NCBI GenBank assembly: GCA_900552245.1
Contig: URYY01000044.1
Coordinates: 1-14,488, forward strand
Length of the DNA stretch: 14,488 nt
Source of the DNA: an uncultured Opitutales bacterium
GTDB taxonomy: Bacteria; Verrucomicrobiota; Verrucomicrobiia; Opitutales; Intestinicryptomonadaceae
Direction: 5' to 3'
Shown here: in pieces, positions 1 to 6,511 of the stretch
Position numbering within the stretch: the first letter of the stretch is position 1
Layout of the letters: each line of letters begins with the position of its first letter
The notes under the pieces: model-generated
What the model was told of the DNA's origin: nothing
Seen by the model: only the letters and a program-made list of their open reading frames with translations
Databases searched by the model: none
Position numbers and translations under genes: made by a program

Positions 1-720
1 AATGACGTCTTCCACCGAAAGTTTATTTCCGCAGAATGATATCATTTGGTCGAGTATGCTTTGGGCGTCGCGCATACCTCCGTTCGCAAGCCGCGCTATT
101 GCAGTGAGGGCTTCGTCGCTTGCGTCTATACCCTCTTTCTTTGCTATGTTTGACAAATGCTTTGCTATGAGCTCCTCCGGAATCGGGCGGAATTCAAAGC
201 GCTGGCAGCGGGAAGTTATAGTTCCGAGCACCTTGTGAGCCTCGGTAGTGGCAAATATAAACTTAACGTGGCTCGGCGGTTCCTCCAGCGTTTTTAGAAG
301 CGCATTGAAGGCGTCCTGAGTTAGCGAGTGCACTTCGTCTATTATGTAGATTTTATACGTGCACACTGTCGGCGAATACTGGCAATCCTCGCGCAGCTGC
401 CTGATTTCATCTATAGAGCGGTTGGAGGCTCCGTCTATCTCGACTACGTCCATGCAGGTGCCCTCCATTATGGACTTTGCTATAGGGTCGTCGTCATCTG
501 GGTGCACGTTCGGGCCGCCCTTTGCGTTTAGGGCTTTTGCGAATATGCGCGCAACTGTAGTCTTTCCCGTTCCGCGCGGCCCTACAAATAGGTAGGCGTG
601 CCCTATGCGCTTTGACTCTATGGCATTTTTTAGCGTGCGCACAATATGCTCCTGCCCGACCAACTCGTCAAACTGCTTTGGGCGGTAGCGGCGCGCTATG
701 ACTTGATAAGCTTCTGCCAT
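1..720 (-). CDS. dnaX: DNA polymerase III subunit gamma/tau, N-terminal part (truncated by window edge)
   Basis: This is the clamp-loader ATPase that, with delta and delta', opens the sliding clamp and loads it on primed DNA at the replication fork. Translating from the ATG at 720 gives 240 residues, open to the left edge, so the rest of the AAA+ region and any tau tail are missing. Visible motifs are Walker A GPRGTGKT (47-54), Walker B IYIIDE (124-129), sensor 1 FIFATTE (154-160), the SRC motif with the arginine finger (170-172) and a sensor-2-like GGMRDAQS (214-221). The opening (MAEAYQVIARRYRP) matches the usual DnaX start. Oddly, the four cysteines that bind zinc in most DnaX proteins (about residues 64-79) are absent: the stretch reads LNAKGGPNVHPDDDDP. 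The RBS is weak. Family assignment is very secure. Confidence 0.96.
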   Translation of the reverse strand, partial: MAEAYQVIARRYRPKQFDELVGQEHIVRTLKNAIESKRIGHAYLFVGPRGTGKTTVARIFAKALNAKGGPNVHPDDDDPIAKSIMEGTCMDVVEIDGASNRSIDEIRQLREDCQYSPTVCTYKIYIIDEVHSLTQDAFNALLKTLEEPPSHVKFIFATTEAHKVLGTITSRCQRFEFRPIPEELIAKHLSNIAKKEGIDASDEALTAIARLANGGMRDAQSILDQMISFCGNKLSVEDVI

Positions 721-1105
721 ATCTCAAATTTTGAAAGTAAATAACTGCCCACATTTAAACGCAAGTCTATTCACAAATTTGAGGCGAGATTTTTGCAAGA
801 CCCGCAGCCATAGCTCAAGGCAGTGGCATATATTTGTCGATTTCTCTCCATTTAACTATCTAGCTAAATCTAAAACTCCAAAGTTTGAGTATTTTAAATA
901 TTAATGAGACATATTCCCCCTAAGAGAAGTGAGCCGTTTATTTAAGTTCAAAATAAAAATCGAAATAGTAGTTGCATGTATGCTCTAAAAAAAGAGCACC
1001 ACAAGAATTTCCTTGCAATTTACAACCCCTTTCCAATTACAGTAAAATAAATGAACCCGCAAAAATGCTCTTGAAAAATCCGAACAATAATATTCAAATG
1101 TGCGC
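721..1105. other. Intergenic region between divergent dnaX and the GDSL esterase
   Basis: No gene is evident in this AT-rich stretch, which must hold the promoters of both divergent genes, although I could not place either with confidence. A perfect 6-bp hairpin TGCTCT-AAAAAA-AGAGCA lies at 981-998. It has no T-run on either side, so it is not a standard terminator. The 11-mer TCTTGAAAAAT at 1069-1079 also occurs upstream of the genes at 6512 and 11101. Confidence 0.6.
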
Positions 1106-1756
1106 ATGAAAAAATTCATCACTTTACTGTTGTTGGCCTTTTCTCTAACGTTTGCAAACGCTCAGGACTGGCCTAACTTTGCCAGGTACGAAAAAGCCAA
1201 TAAGGAAATCAAAAACGCACCTGTAGCCGTATTTATGGGAGACTCCATAACAGAGGGCTGGATAGGTCAACGCCCCGACTTCTTTAAGTCAAATAACTTC
1301 GTTGGCAGAGGCATAAGCGGCCAAGTTACATCGCAAATGCTGATTCGCTTTAGGCCCGATGTGGTAAATCTAAAGCCGAAGTACGTTGTAATTTTAGCGG
1401 GCACTAACGACATCGCTAGGAATCAGGGCCCAATTAGCCTGGAAAACATAGCAGGCAATATAAAGAGCATGTGCGAGATTGCAAAGGCCAATGGAATCAC
1501 CCCCATAATTTGCTCGGTCTTGCCGGCGCATCAATATAAGTGGAGGAAGGAAATTGAACCTGTAAAACCAATTGCGGAACTAAACGCCATGTTAAAGAAA
1601 TACGCGGAGGAAAATGATGTAGCCTACGCAGATTTCTATTCAGCAGTCGTTGACGAGCGCAAAGGTCTGCCTTTGAAGTACTCCCCCGACGGAGTTCACC
1701 CGAACGCCGAAGGCTTTAAGGCTATCGAGCCAATTATTCTTAAATTCCTCAAATAA
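1106..1756 (+). CDS. Secreted SGNH/GDSL-family esterase/acylhydrolase
   Basis: This is a serine hydrolase of the SGNH (GDSL) superfamily, members of which remove acyl groups from lipids or from carbohydrates and glycans. The substrate cannot be read from the sequence. From the ATG at 1106 the protein is 216 residues and starts with a clean signal peptide (MKKFITLLLLAFSLTFANA, cleavage about 19/20), so it acts outside the cytoplasm. Block I is GDSIT with nucleophile Ser47, block II contains Gly72 in GISG, block III is GTND (99-102, oxyanion Asn101), and block V is DGVHP with Asp195 and His198, so the catalytic set is complete. A GTG at 1100 in the same frame would add two residues. I prefer the ATG because it begins the lysine-rich signal peptide. 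No good RBS is visible. A strong terminator follows, so it is probably monocistronic. Confidence 0.92.
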   Translation: MKKFITLLLLAFSLTFANAQDWPNFARYEKANKEIKNAPVAVFMGDSITEGWIGQRPDFFKSNNFVGRGISGQVTSQMLIRFRPDVVNLKPKYVVILAGTNDIARNQGPISLENIAGNIKSMCEIAKANGITPIICSVLPAHQYKWRKEIEPVKPIAELNAMLKKYAEENDVAYADFYSAVVDERKGLPLKYSPDGVHPNAEGFKAIEPIILKFLK

Positions 1757-1804
1757 GCTTGTTACGCTGCGCCCGTTGCGCGTCCTTACTTGAGTCTTTA
1801 AAAG

Positions 1805-1843
1805 AAAAATCCCCTAGAATTATTTTCTCCGGGATTTTTTTTT
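1805..1843 (+). terminator. Rho-independent terminator of the GDSL esterase gene
   Basis: The stem AAAAATCCC (1805-1813) pairs with GGGATTTTT (1831-1839). AGAA/TTCT pairing extends it inside the loop, and the T-run continues to 1843. It lies about 50 bases after the esterase stop codon. Confidence 0.85.
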
Positions 1844-1917
1844 GTTTTTGAAGTTCGCAGCTTAGAAGCCCCTATTGACGATTGTTTAAATATTACAAAT
1901 GGCAGGCAAAATAAAAA

Positions 1918-2382
1918 ATGATTCTGAGAAAATACGAAAAGTCCGATTTAGCCCCTATAGTAGAATTGTTTAAAGATACAGTTTACGCTGTAAATTCGAG
2001 AGATTACACAAGAGAACAAATCGACGCTTGGGCCGGCGGCAAAATAGATTTAGATTCTTGGCAAAGCTCCCTAAGCGCACACGACACAATAGTTGCCCTG
2101 GAAGGCAATCTCATAGTGGGCTTTGGCGACGCCGCTAAAGACGGCTATCTCGACAGGCTATACGTTCATAAAGATTTTCAGAAAATGGGAGTTGCTACAA
2201 ATATATGCGACATGCTCGAAAAGCTCTCAAATTCGGAGTATATGTACACACATGCATCAATAACAGCCCGCGCTTTTTTTGAAAAAAGAGGATACTGCCT
2301 GAAAGAAGAGCGACAAGTATTAAGGAGGGGAATAATCCTAAAAAATTATCTAATGGAAAAGTTCCTCAAAAAAACTCTATAA
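1918..2382 (+). CDS. GNAT-family N-acetyltransferase, YafP-like
   Basis: This is a cytoplasmic acetyl-CoA-dependent acyltransferase of 154 residues, one GNAT domain with nothing added. Motif A, which binds the pyrophosphate of acetyl-CoA, is LYVHKDFQKMGVATN (81-95), with the Q-x-x-G-x-A signature at Gln88, Gly91 and Ala93. The C-terminal part SITARAFFEKRGY (114-126) is the usual motif B. Both the early DYTREQIDAWA segment and the SITA-x-x-FFE-x-x-G block resemble E. coli YafP, as I recall that sequence; this is a recollection, not an alignment. The acetylated substrate is unknown. The gene is separated from the esterase by a terminator and so probably has its own promoter. No clear RBS precedes the ATG. 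Downstream, 2506-2523 carries a TTTAAGGC direct repeat and a weak AAGGC/GCCTT hairpin followed by TTTT, which might end the transcript. Confidence 0.9.
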   Translation: MILRKYEKSDLAPIVELFKDTVYAVNSRDYTREQIDAWAGGKIDLDSWQSSLSAHDTIVALEGNLIVGFGDAAKDGYLDRLYVHKDFQKMGVATNICDMLEKLSNSEYMYTHASITARAFFEKRGYCLKEERQVLRRGIILKNYLMEKFLKKTL

Positions 2383-2580
2383 AAGTAGCATAAACTCTCC
2401 AAATTATGCTGAATTAAGCATTCCCAAGAGAAAGGGCAGAAATATCCACAAAGCTCCAAAATCTCGCAAAGAAAAAGCAAGGGAGCGGAAAGACCCAAAT
2501 AGAACTTTAAGGCAATTTAAGGCCTTTTAAAATATCTTCCGCATTTCCCCCAAAAAAAGACCAAAGAAAAGAATCTAACA

Positions 2581-2610
2581 AAAAAAGCTCCCAACCCAGG
2601 GAGCTTTTTT
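2581..2610 (-). terminator. Bidirectional-looking intrinsic terminator after rpmB
   Basis: GCTCCC (2587-2592) pairs with GGGAGC (2599-2604) across a 6-base loop. The hairpin is flanked by A6 on the left and T6 on the right, so it can stop transcripts from either strand: rpmB on the minus strand, and read-through from the acetyltransferase on the plus strand. It lies 20 bases past the rpmB stop codon. Confidence 0.88.
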
Positions 2611-2629
2611 GTTAAAAAAGATGCGAAGC

Positions 2630-2860
2630 TTAGGCTTTCTCTACGAGCCCCGCCTTTATGGCCTTGGCGCAAACCCACATGCGCTTTACCTGCCCATTTG
2701 CAAGGCGAACGCGAATGCGCTGAACGTTGGGTTTGAAAACGCGATTATTCTGCTTAACAAGCTGCAAACCGATACCGCCGCTTTTCTTGCTCTGACCTTT
2801 GTGAATGATTACGCGACCTTTTACCGGACGCTTGCCTGTTACTGAACATACTCTTGCCAT
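2630..2860 (-). CDS. rpmB: 50S ribosomal protein L28 (bL28)
   Basis: This is a structural protein of the large ribosomal subunit, 76 residues, within the usual 60-80 range. The start MARVCSVTGKRPVKG is the characteristic bL28 N-terminus, and the central FKPNVQRIRVRLANGQVKRMWVCAKAIKAG matches the family core. The open frame continues upstream to an ATG at 2920. I chose 2860 because the family signature starts there and an AGGAG (complement of 2872-2876) lies 11 bases upstream. A short basic gene lies upstream on the same strand, 116 bases away, and a strong terminator follows. Assignment is secure. Confidence 0.97.
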   Translation of the reverse strand: MARVCSVTGKRPVKGRVIIHKGQSKKSGGIGLQLVKQNNRVFKPNVQRIRVRLANGQVKRMWVCAKAIKAGLVEKA

Positions 2861-2976
2861 GATAAATTCTGCTCCTATATACTTCTTTGTAAAATCGAAA
2901 GCAAAACAAGGTAGCACCAAGTTTTAGCTTTGCAAGTTTTTTTTAACTATTTTGTTTTGACAGATACAAACAAAGC

Positions 2977-3171
2977 CTACGCATTCTTTTCGGCAACCGC
3001 CTTTGCGATAGCCTCTTTGCGAGCCTTGTTAGCATCCTTAGCCAAGCGCTCCCTAAGCTTTCTGCTGCGCGAGGCCGCGGCACGTTGTCTTGTCGGGTTT
3101 GGCTTTTTGCCGGCTGCCTTGCAAATTGGCTTGCGCTTCGCTTTAGATGTCCATGCTATTAGTCCGCTCAT
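2977..3171 (-). CDS. Unrecognised small, highly basic protein upstream of rpmB
   Basis: I do not recognise this 64-residue protein. It has 20 Lys/Arg against 4 Asp/Glu, few hydrophobic residues, one Trp (7) and one Cys (17). It has no signal peptide or membrane segment. The first half is Pro/Lys-rich (KAKRKPICKAAGKKPNPTRQR) and the second half looks helical and Ala/Arg/Lys/Glu-rich, which is typical of proteins that bind RNA or DNA. Support for a real gene is a good Shine-Dalgarno (AAGGAAGAG just before the ATG), a sensible start, and its place immediately upstream of rpmB on the same strand. A role on the ribosome or in nucleic acid packaging is inference from composition and neighbour only. 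It does not match a ribosomal protein family that I know. Confidence 0.7.
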   Translation of the reverse strand: MSGLIAWTSKAKRKPICKAAGKKPNPTRQRAAASRSRKLRERLAKDANKARKEAIAKAVAEKNA

Positions 3172-3222
3172 TTCTCTTCCTTTTTAGCTTTTTATTTGAA
3201 AATTAAATGTGCGAAGCTATCA

Positions 3223-3278
3223 TTTTTTTCAAACAATTCCAGTTTTTTTTTCAAAAAAATTGCAACTTTTCAAAAAAA
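3223..3278. repeat. Three spaced T-tract/C/A-tract units upstream of the sigma factor gene
   Basis: Three runs of the form T(4+)-C-A(3-7) have their central C at 3230, 3252 and 3271, about 20 bases apart. The second and third share TTTTCAAAAAAA exactly. The middle one includes the near-perfect palindrome TTTTTTTCAAAAAAA. Spacing near two helical turns suggests intrinsically bent DNA or a repeated binding site in front of the sigma factor gene. Confidence 0.5.
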
Positions 3279-3299
3279 CACTTGTTAAACCCTTCAATG

Positions 3300-3902
3300 A
3301 TGAGCAACTACAAAAAGCAAGACGGTGCTCCGGCATCGAATTTAAGCGCCTCGCAGCCGCAGGACGAGGATTCTCTGCTCATGCTCGAGGTATCTAGAGG
3401 CTCCGACCACGCATTCAGAATGCTAGTTGAAAAGTGGAAAAATTCACTGATAAATTTCTTCTACCGCTCAGTCTCAAACGCGGCAAGCGCCGAAGATTTG
3501 GCGCAGCAAACTTTTATAAATCTCTACAAGGCGCGCAACTACTACGAGGTCAGGGCGAAATTTTCCACATACCTCTTTAAAATAGCTCGCAACGTGCTCA
3601 TAAACGACTACCGCAAGTCTATGCGAGCACCCGCGATGTGCGAGCTAAACGACCGGATAGATTCGCCGGCAGATCCCGACAGGCGTCTTGAAATAAACGA
3701 AATAGAGGAGGTATTTATGCGCGCCACAGAGGCCCTACCCGAAAACCAGCGCACCGCCATACTGCTTTACAAGCAGCAGCAGCTCAGCTACGAGGAAATC
3801 GCCCAGACAATGAATAGCTCTGTTGGCGCAGTTAAAACTTGGATACACAGGGCCAGACAATCTCTAAAAGAAGCTTTGGAAAGGAGCGGACTTTATGAAT
3901 AA
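3300..3902 (+). CDS. ECF-type RNA polymerase sigma factor
   Basis: This is a sigma-70 family extracytoplasmic-function regulator that directs RNA polymerase to a dedicated promoter set. It has 200 residues from the ATG at 3300; an adjacent ATG at 3297 is equally possible. The frame is open up to 3207, but that extension is encoded by homopolymer-rich DNA and looks non-coding. Region 2 covers about 37-107 (AEDLAQQTFINLYKA and FSTYLFKIARNVLINDYRK). A short acidic linker follows (about 115-135). Region 4 covers about 136-190 (ALPENQRTAILL, then the helix-turn-helix LSYEEIAQTMNSSVGAVKTW). Region 3 is absent, as expected for an ECF factor. Its stop codon overlaps the start of the next gene by 8 bases, so the two are translationally coupled. 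The partner is a membrane protein, the usual place for an anti-sigma factor. The ECF subgroup cannot be assigned by eye. Confidence 0.93.
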   Translation: MSNYKKQDGAPASNLSASQPQDEDSLLMLEVSRGSDHAFRMLVEKWKNSLINFFYRSVSNAASAEDLAQQTFINLYKARNYYEVRAKFSTYLFKIARNVLINDYRKSMRAPAMCELNDRIDSPADPDRRLEINEIEEVFMRATEALPENQRTAILLYKQQQLSYEEIAQTMNSSVGAVKTWIHRARQSLKEALERSGLYE

Positions 3903-4335
3903 CAAAACTGCAAACGCATTGATAGATGATTTCTTGGAAAGACAAAGCCTTTCCGCATCAGATGATTTCTGCGAGATTTTAAACGAGAAATTAAGCTCGG
4001 AAAATTTCAAATATTCGATAGTGGACGACTTTGTATCGGCACAGCCAATTAAGGTTTCAAGTGCATTTTCGGCCGGAGTTTTAGGCGCGATTTCGAAGTT
4101 TAAGCGCGCGGAGGCCCTAAAGCGCTTCTGCTCTTTTGTGGGCGCTTTTGCTGCGAGTATCGCGATATCCTACACGGCCTTCTTCTACTCCGGACCTAGA
4201 ATAAATGAGCGGGTTATCGCAAATGAATTTGCTCTGCTTGACAGCGAAATTACAAATTTCAACACCTACGCCGCCGAGCTTGAATCTTTCAATGCAGACT
4301 TTTACGACTACGACACGTCTATATACGGAATGTAG
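3895..4335 (+). CDS. Single-pass membrane protein coupled to the ECF sigma factor; candidate anti-sigma factor
   Basis: I recognise no family for this 146-residue protein. It has a cytoplasmic-looking N-terminal part (1-72) rich in Asp, Glu and Ser, one probable transmembrane helix (about 77-98, FCSFVGAFAASIAISYTAFFY) preceded by Lys/Arg residues, and a short acidic, aromatic-rich outer tail (99-146). This matches the topology of single-pass anti-sigma factors, with a sigma-binding domain inside and a sensor tail outside. The HxxxCxxC zinc motif of the ZAS group is absent. The ATG at 3895 lies inside the sigma gene (8-base overlap) and is preceded by a strong AAGGAG at 3881-3886, which fixes the start. 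The sigma-antagonist role is inferred from gene order and topology alone. It could instead be an activator or a component of the stress response the sigma factor controls. Confidence 0.8.
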   Translation: MNNKTANALIDDFLERQSLSASDDFCEILNEKLSSENFKYSIVDDFVSAQPIKVSSAFSAGVLGAISKFKRAEALKRFCSFVGAFAASIAISYTAFFYSGPRINERVIANEFALLDSEITNFNTYAAELESFNADFYDYDTSIYGM

Positions 4336-4368
4336 AAGGTGCGCCAGTCGCAAAAATGGGGTACTGGG

Positions 4369-4401
4369 GGACGGGCTCGATTGCCCGTCCTCTAATTTTT
4401 T
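4369..4401 (+). terminator. Probable terminator of the sigma/membrane-protein operon
   Basis: GGACGGGC (4369-4376) pairs with GCCCGTCC (4383-4390) across a 6-base loop. A T6 run follows after five intervening bases. The stem is strong and the T-run slightly displaced. It lies 33 bases past the stop codon. Confidence 0.72.
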
Positions 4402-4671
4402 AGCTTACTTAGCAAGGGAGATATAGCGGCAATTCCGAGGCAAGCCCAAACGCAAAACTTGCTCCTCTATGAAATTAAAGCTCGCAAGCATAAGCCCACA
4501 AAAAGAAATTAATACCCCCAAGGCAATTAGCACAGCAAGTTGCTCAGAAAAAATCTAAGGAAAATGACTGCTGCATTTTGCAAAATTAACTATAGAACAA
4601 AAAAGAATTGCTCTCAAAACAAGAATTAGAAATAAACAAAATCAACCGAAAGCTCAGCCTTTTAAAGCCAC

Positions 4672-4702
4672 AAAAAAGCGCAAGCCAAAGAGCCTGCGCT
4701 TT
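4672..4702 (-). terminator. Intrinsic terminator of the PpiD-like gene
   Basis: On the minus strand AAAGCGCA (complement of 4695-4702) pairs with TGCGCTTT (complement of 4675-4682), with additional GC/GC pairing inside, followed by a T-run. It lies 20 bases after the stop codon. Confidence 0.82.
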
Positions 4703-4722
4703 ATCAAAGTACTGAAATTTAA

Positions 4723-6369
4723 CTACTGCTCCTGCTCCTTTGGCAGGGCAATATTTATAGCGTCCGAAACTACCGTAGTTGCAGATATATTTCTGAGGAA
4801 GTTCGTTGCGCTTTTAGCGATATTCTCAAGCTCCTTTGACTTATCCTTCTGATCGGGAACAGTAAAGGAGATTGCGTAAACTATGTAGCCGCTGCCGCCG
4901 ACGGTAATCATATCGGAAACGCCGCCGGCCTTCATCTTGGGAAGGACGTTTGATAGAACATCCAAAGTGGCAAACATGGCCTGCGTCTGGAAAGATTCGT
5001 TGGCGAAGGAGAATTTTTCAATCTCGGAAGTTTCAAAGCCATCGGCCTTGGAGAGCTCCTTGAAGGATTTTATTCCGCCCTGCTTTACGGACTCCGCGAG
5101 TTTCTTTGACAGAGCCTGACCCTTTTCAGAAAAGAGCTTTGCGCGCTCCTGAGCCTTGTAGGCGTCGGCAACTGCCTGCTTTATCGAATTAAAGTCCGGT
5201 ATAAATGAAGGCTTGCTCTCGCGGAAGAAGACCAGCCATGCGCCGTCTTCAGTCTCGACGGGATCAGTGTAAAACTGCTGGCTGTTAAGCCCAAACGAAG
5301 CCTTAAAAACTGCGGCGGGAACACCCTTTGGCAGCTCCTTGTCGGTCGGGCGGACAAGCGGCAAGCTCTTTAGCTCAAGCTTTGCGTCGGATATAATCTT
5401 CTTAAATTCATCTGAAGCCAACTTTGCGTCTGCGTCGTATATATTTGTGACGATTTCATCGGCCTTGCTCAAAGCCGACTTAACGCCCAATACGCGCTTC
5501 AAATCGTCTATTACCTTCTGGCGAACGTCCTTTAGTTCCGCTATAAGTGGCTTGCCGTCAACGTAAGATAGGTACTTCGACATTGTGCTGCGGTAATGCC
5601 CGGCAATCTCATCTTCCGTAAACTTAGAAGCGTCGAGCTTTTCAGCCGGTATAAAGGCAACGTCAACCGCTACAGCCTCAGGCACCCTGAAAGACTCTTT
5701 GTTGGCATCGTAAAAAGCCAAAAGCTGCTCGTCTGTGGGTTTGATTTCAGGATTAAACTTTGAGTACTCCATCTTGGCTATCGCAAGGTTCCATAGCCCG
5801 TAAGCATCGCTGTATGCCTGCTTGACTTCCTCGTCCAATACAAAGCCCGGGCCCTGTATTAAATTCTGCATTCTGTCAACCAAGGCATTTTGCACAAGCA
5901 ACATATTGAACGCGTCGCGCCCCAAGCTGTTTTGCTTTTCAAAGTTATCTACAAACACAGACCAAGCCTGCTCGTTGAAGGAACCGTCGGCATTCTTAAA
6001 TATTGGGCGAGAGCGTATGTAGGCCTTGAACTCTGCGTCTGATACTTTATTGATAGCCAAATCGCGAGCCAATGCTAGCAGGAAGGCCTGCTTTAACATC
6101 GTCGACTGCAAGCTCTGCTGGGTGGGAGTTTCGCCATTTAGGCGGATTTCAAGAATTGACTGCTCCTGAAGCTCGCGCATCTGCGCCTGGCTATTTAGAT
6201 TGTAGCCGTAAAAATCGCTGCTTGTAACTCTTGCAGCCGGAACGTTATCGCCAAAGAAGGGTATCGAAGAGCCTATGGTAAATACAAAGGCCACGATAAT
6301 CACAAATAAAAGCACTGAGAATATAACCTTGTGGTGCTTTTGCAATAGAACCTGAATCCAAGTAATCAT
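4723..6369 (-). CDS. PpiD/SurA-like membrane-anchored periplasmic chaperone
   Basis: This 548-residue protein is anchored by one N-terminal transmembrane helix (about 14-35) after a short basic cytoplasmic start, with the rest outside the membrane. The layout is that of PpiD, the inner-membrane folding factor that helps exported proteins: a helical SurA-N-like domain (about 45-225, with the typical VSDAEFKAYIRSRPIFKNADGSFNEQAW segment split over 108-136), a middle region, and C-terminal helices (about 390-548). E. coli PpiD is about 620 residues. The middle region (about 235-390) shows only a degenerate trace of a parvulin fold around FKASFGLNSQQFYTDPVETE, and I find no convincing active-site pattern. 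It may therefore be a chaperone without isomerase activity. It is transcribed divergently from murU, with a candidate promoter at 6397-6425. It has no clear RBS. Confidence 0.85.
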   Translation of the reverse strand: MITWIQVLLQKHHKVIFSVLLFVIIVAFVFTIGSSIPFFGDNVPAARVTSSDFYGYNLNSQAQMRELQEQSILEIRLNGETPTQQSLQSTMLKQAFLLALARDLAINKVSDAEFKAYIRSRPIFKNADGSFNEQAWSVFVDNFEKQNSLGRDAFNMLLVQNALVDRMQNLIQGPGFVLDEEVKQAYSDAYGLWNLAIAKMEYSKFNPEIKPTDEQLLAFYDANKESFRVPEAVAVDVAFIPAEKLDASKFTEDEIAGHYRSTMSKYLSYVDGKPLIAELKDVRQKVIDDLKRVLGVKSALSKADEIVTNIYDADAKLASDEFKKIISDAKLELKSLPLVRPTDKELPKGVPAAVFKASFGLNSQQFYTDPVETEDGAWLVFFRESKPSFIPDFNSIKQAVADAYKAQERAKLFSEKGQALSKKLAESVKQGGIKSFKELSKADGFETSEIEKFSFANESFQTQAMFATLDVLSNVLPKMKAGGVSDMITVGGSGYIVYAISFTVPDQKDKSKELENIAKSATNFLRNISATTVVSDAINIALPKEQEQ

Positions 6370-6396
6370 AAATGTTTATAAAAATTTAAGCGTCAG

Positions 6397-6425
6397 AAGC
6401 TAAAGATTTGATTTAAAGCTGTCAA
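6397..6425 (-). promoter_or_regulatory. Candidate sigma-70-type promoter of the PpiD-like gene
   Basis: On the minus strand a perfect TTGACA (complement of 6420-6425) is separated by 17 bases from TAGCTT (complement of 6397-6402), a weak -10 box. Transcription would start about 20 bases before the ATG. The -35 match is exact, but the -10 is only 3 of 6. Confidence 0.42.
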
Positions 6426-6448
6426 AACAAATTCACCTTTCTTTTTTG

Positions 6449-6478
6449 TTGTCTTGAAAAATTATTTTCGGCTATTAT
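6449..6478 (+). promoter_or_regulatory. Candidate promoter of the murU-amgK unit
   Basis: TTGTCT (6449-6454), an 18-base spacer and TATTAT (6473-6478, 5 of 6 matches) lie about 34 bases before the murU ATG. The shared 11-mer TCTTGAAAAAT (6452-6462) overlaps the -35 side. It is divergent from, and close to, the promoter candidate of the PpiD-like gene. Confidence 0.42.
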
Positions 6479-6511
6479 CGCCGGTATAAATAAGCCAAAT
6501 TAAACAAGCAG

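Larger units (their letters stand above)
4336..4722. other. Convergent intergenic region between the sigma operon and the PpiD-like gene
   Basis: The stretch holds the plus-strand terminator at 4369-4401 and the minus-strand terminator at 4672-4702. Between them I see no convincing gene. A minus-strand frame at 4405-4533 could encode a 42-residue hydrophobic peptide from a GTG codon, but it has no good RBS (see findings). Confidence 0.6.

Noticed and set aside
981..998. Hairpin TGCTCT-A6-AGAGCA read as a terminator
   Set aside because: There is no T-run after the stem on either strand, and no gene ends here.
2861..2920. N-terminal extension of L28 to the ATG at 2920
   Set aside because: The family signature begins at the ATG at 2860, where an AGGAG lies upstream. 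The extension resembles leader DNA.
2957..2962. TTGACA on the plus strand upstream of nothing obvious
   Set aside because: It has no -10 box at 16-18 bases, and it lies just outside a minus-strand gene.
3223..3278. T/A tract units as a short CRISPR-like array or insertion-element ends
   Set aside because: The units are too short and variable, have no spacers of constant length, and no associated genes are present.
3207..3299. N-terminal extension of the sigma factor to the ATG at 3207
   Set aside because: The extra 31 residues are encoded by T- and A-tracts (repeated Phe, Lys, Asn) and do not resemble any sigma factor N-terminus.
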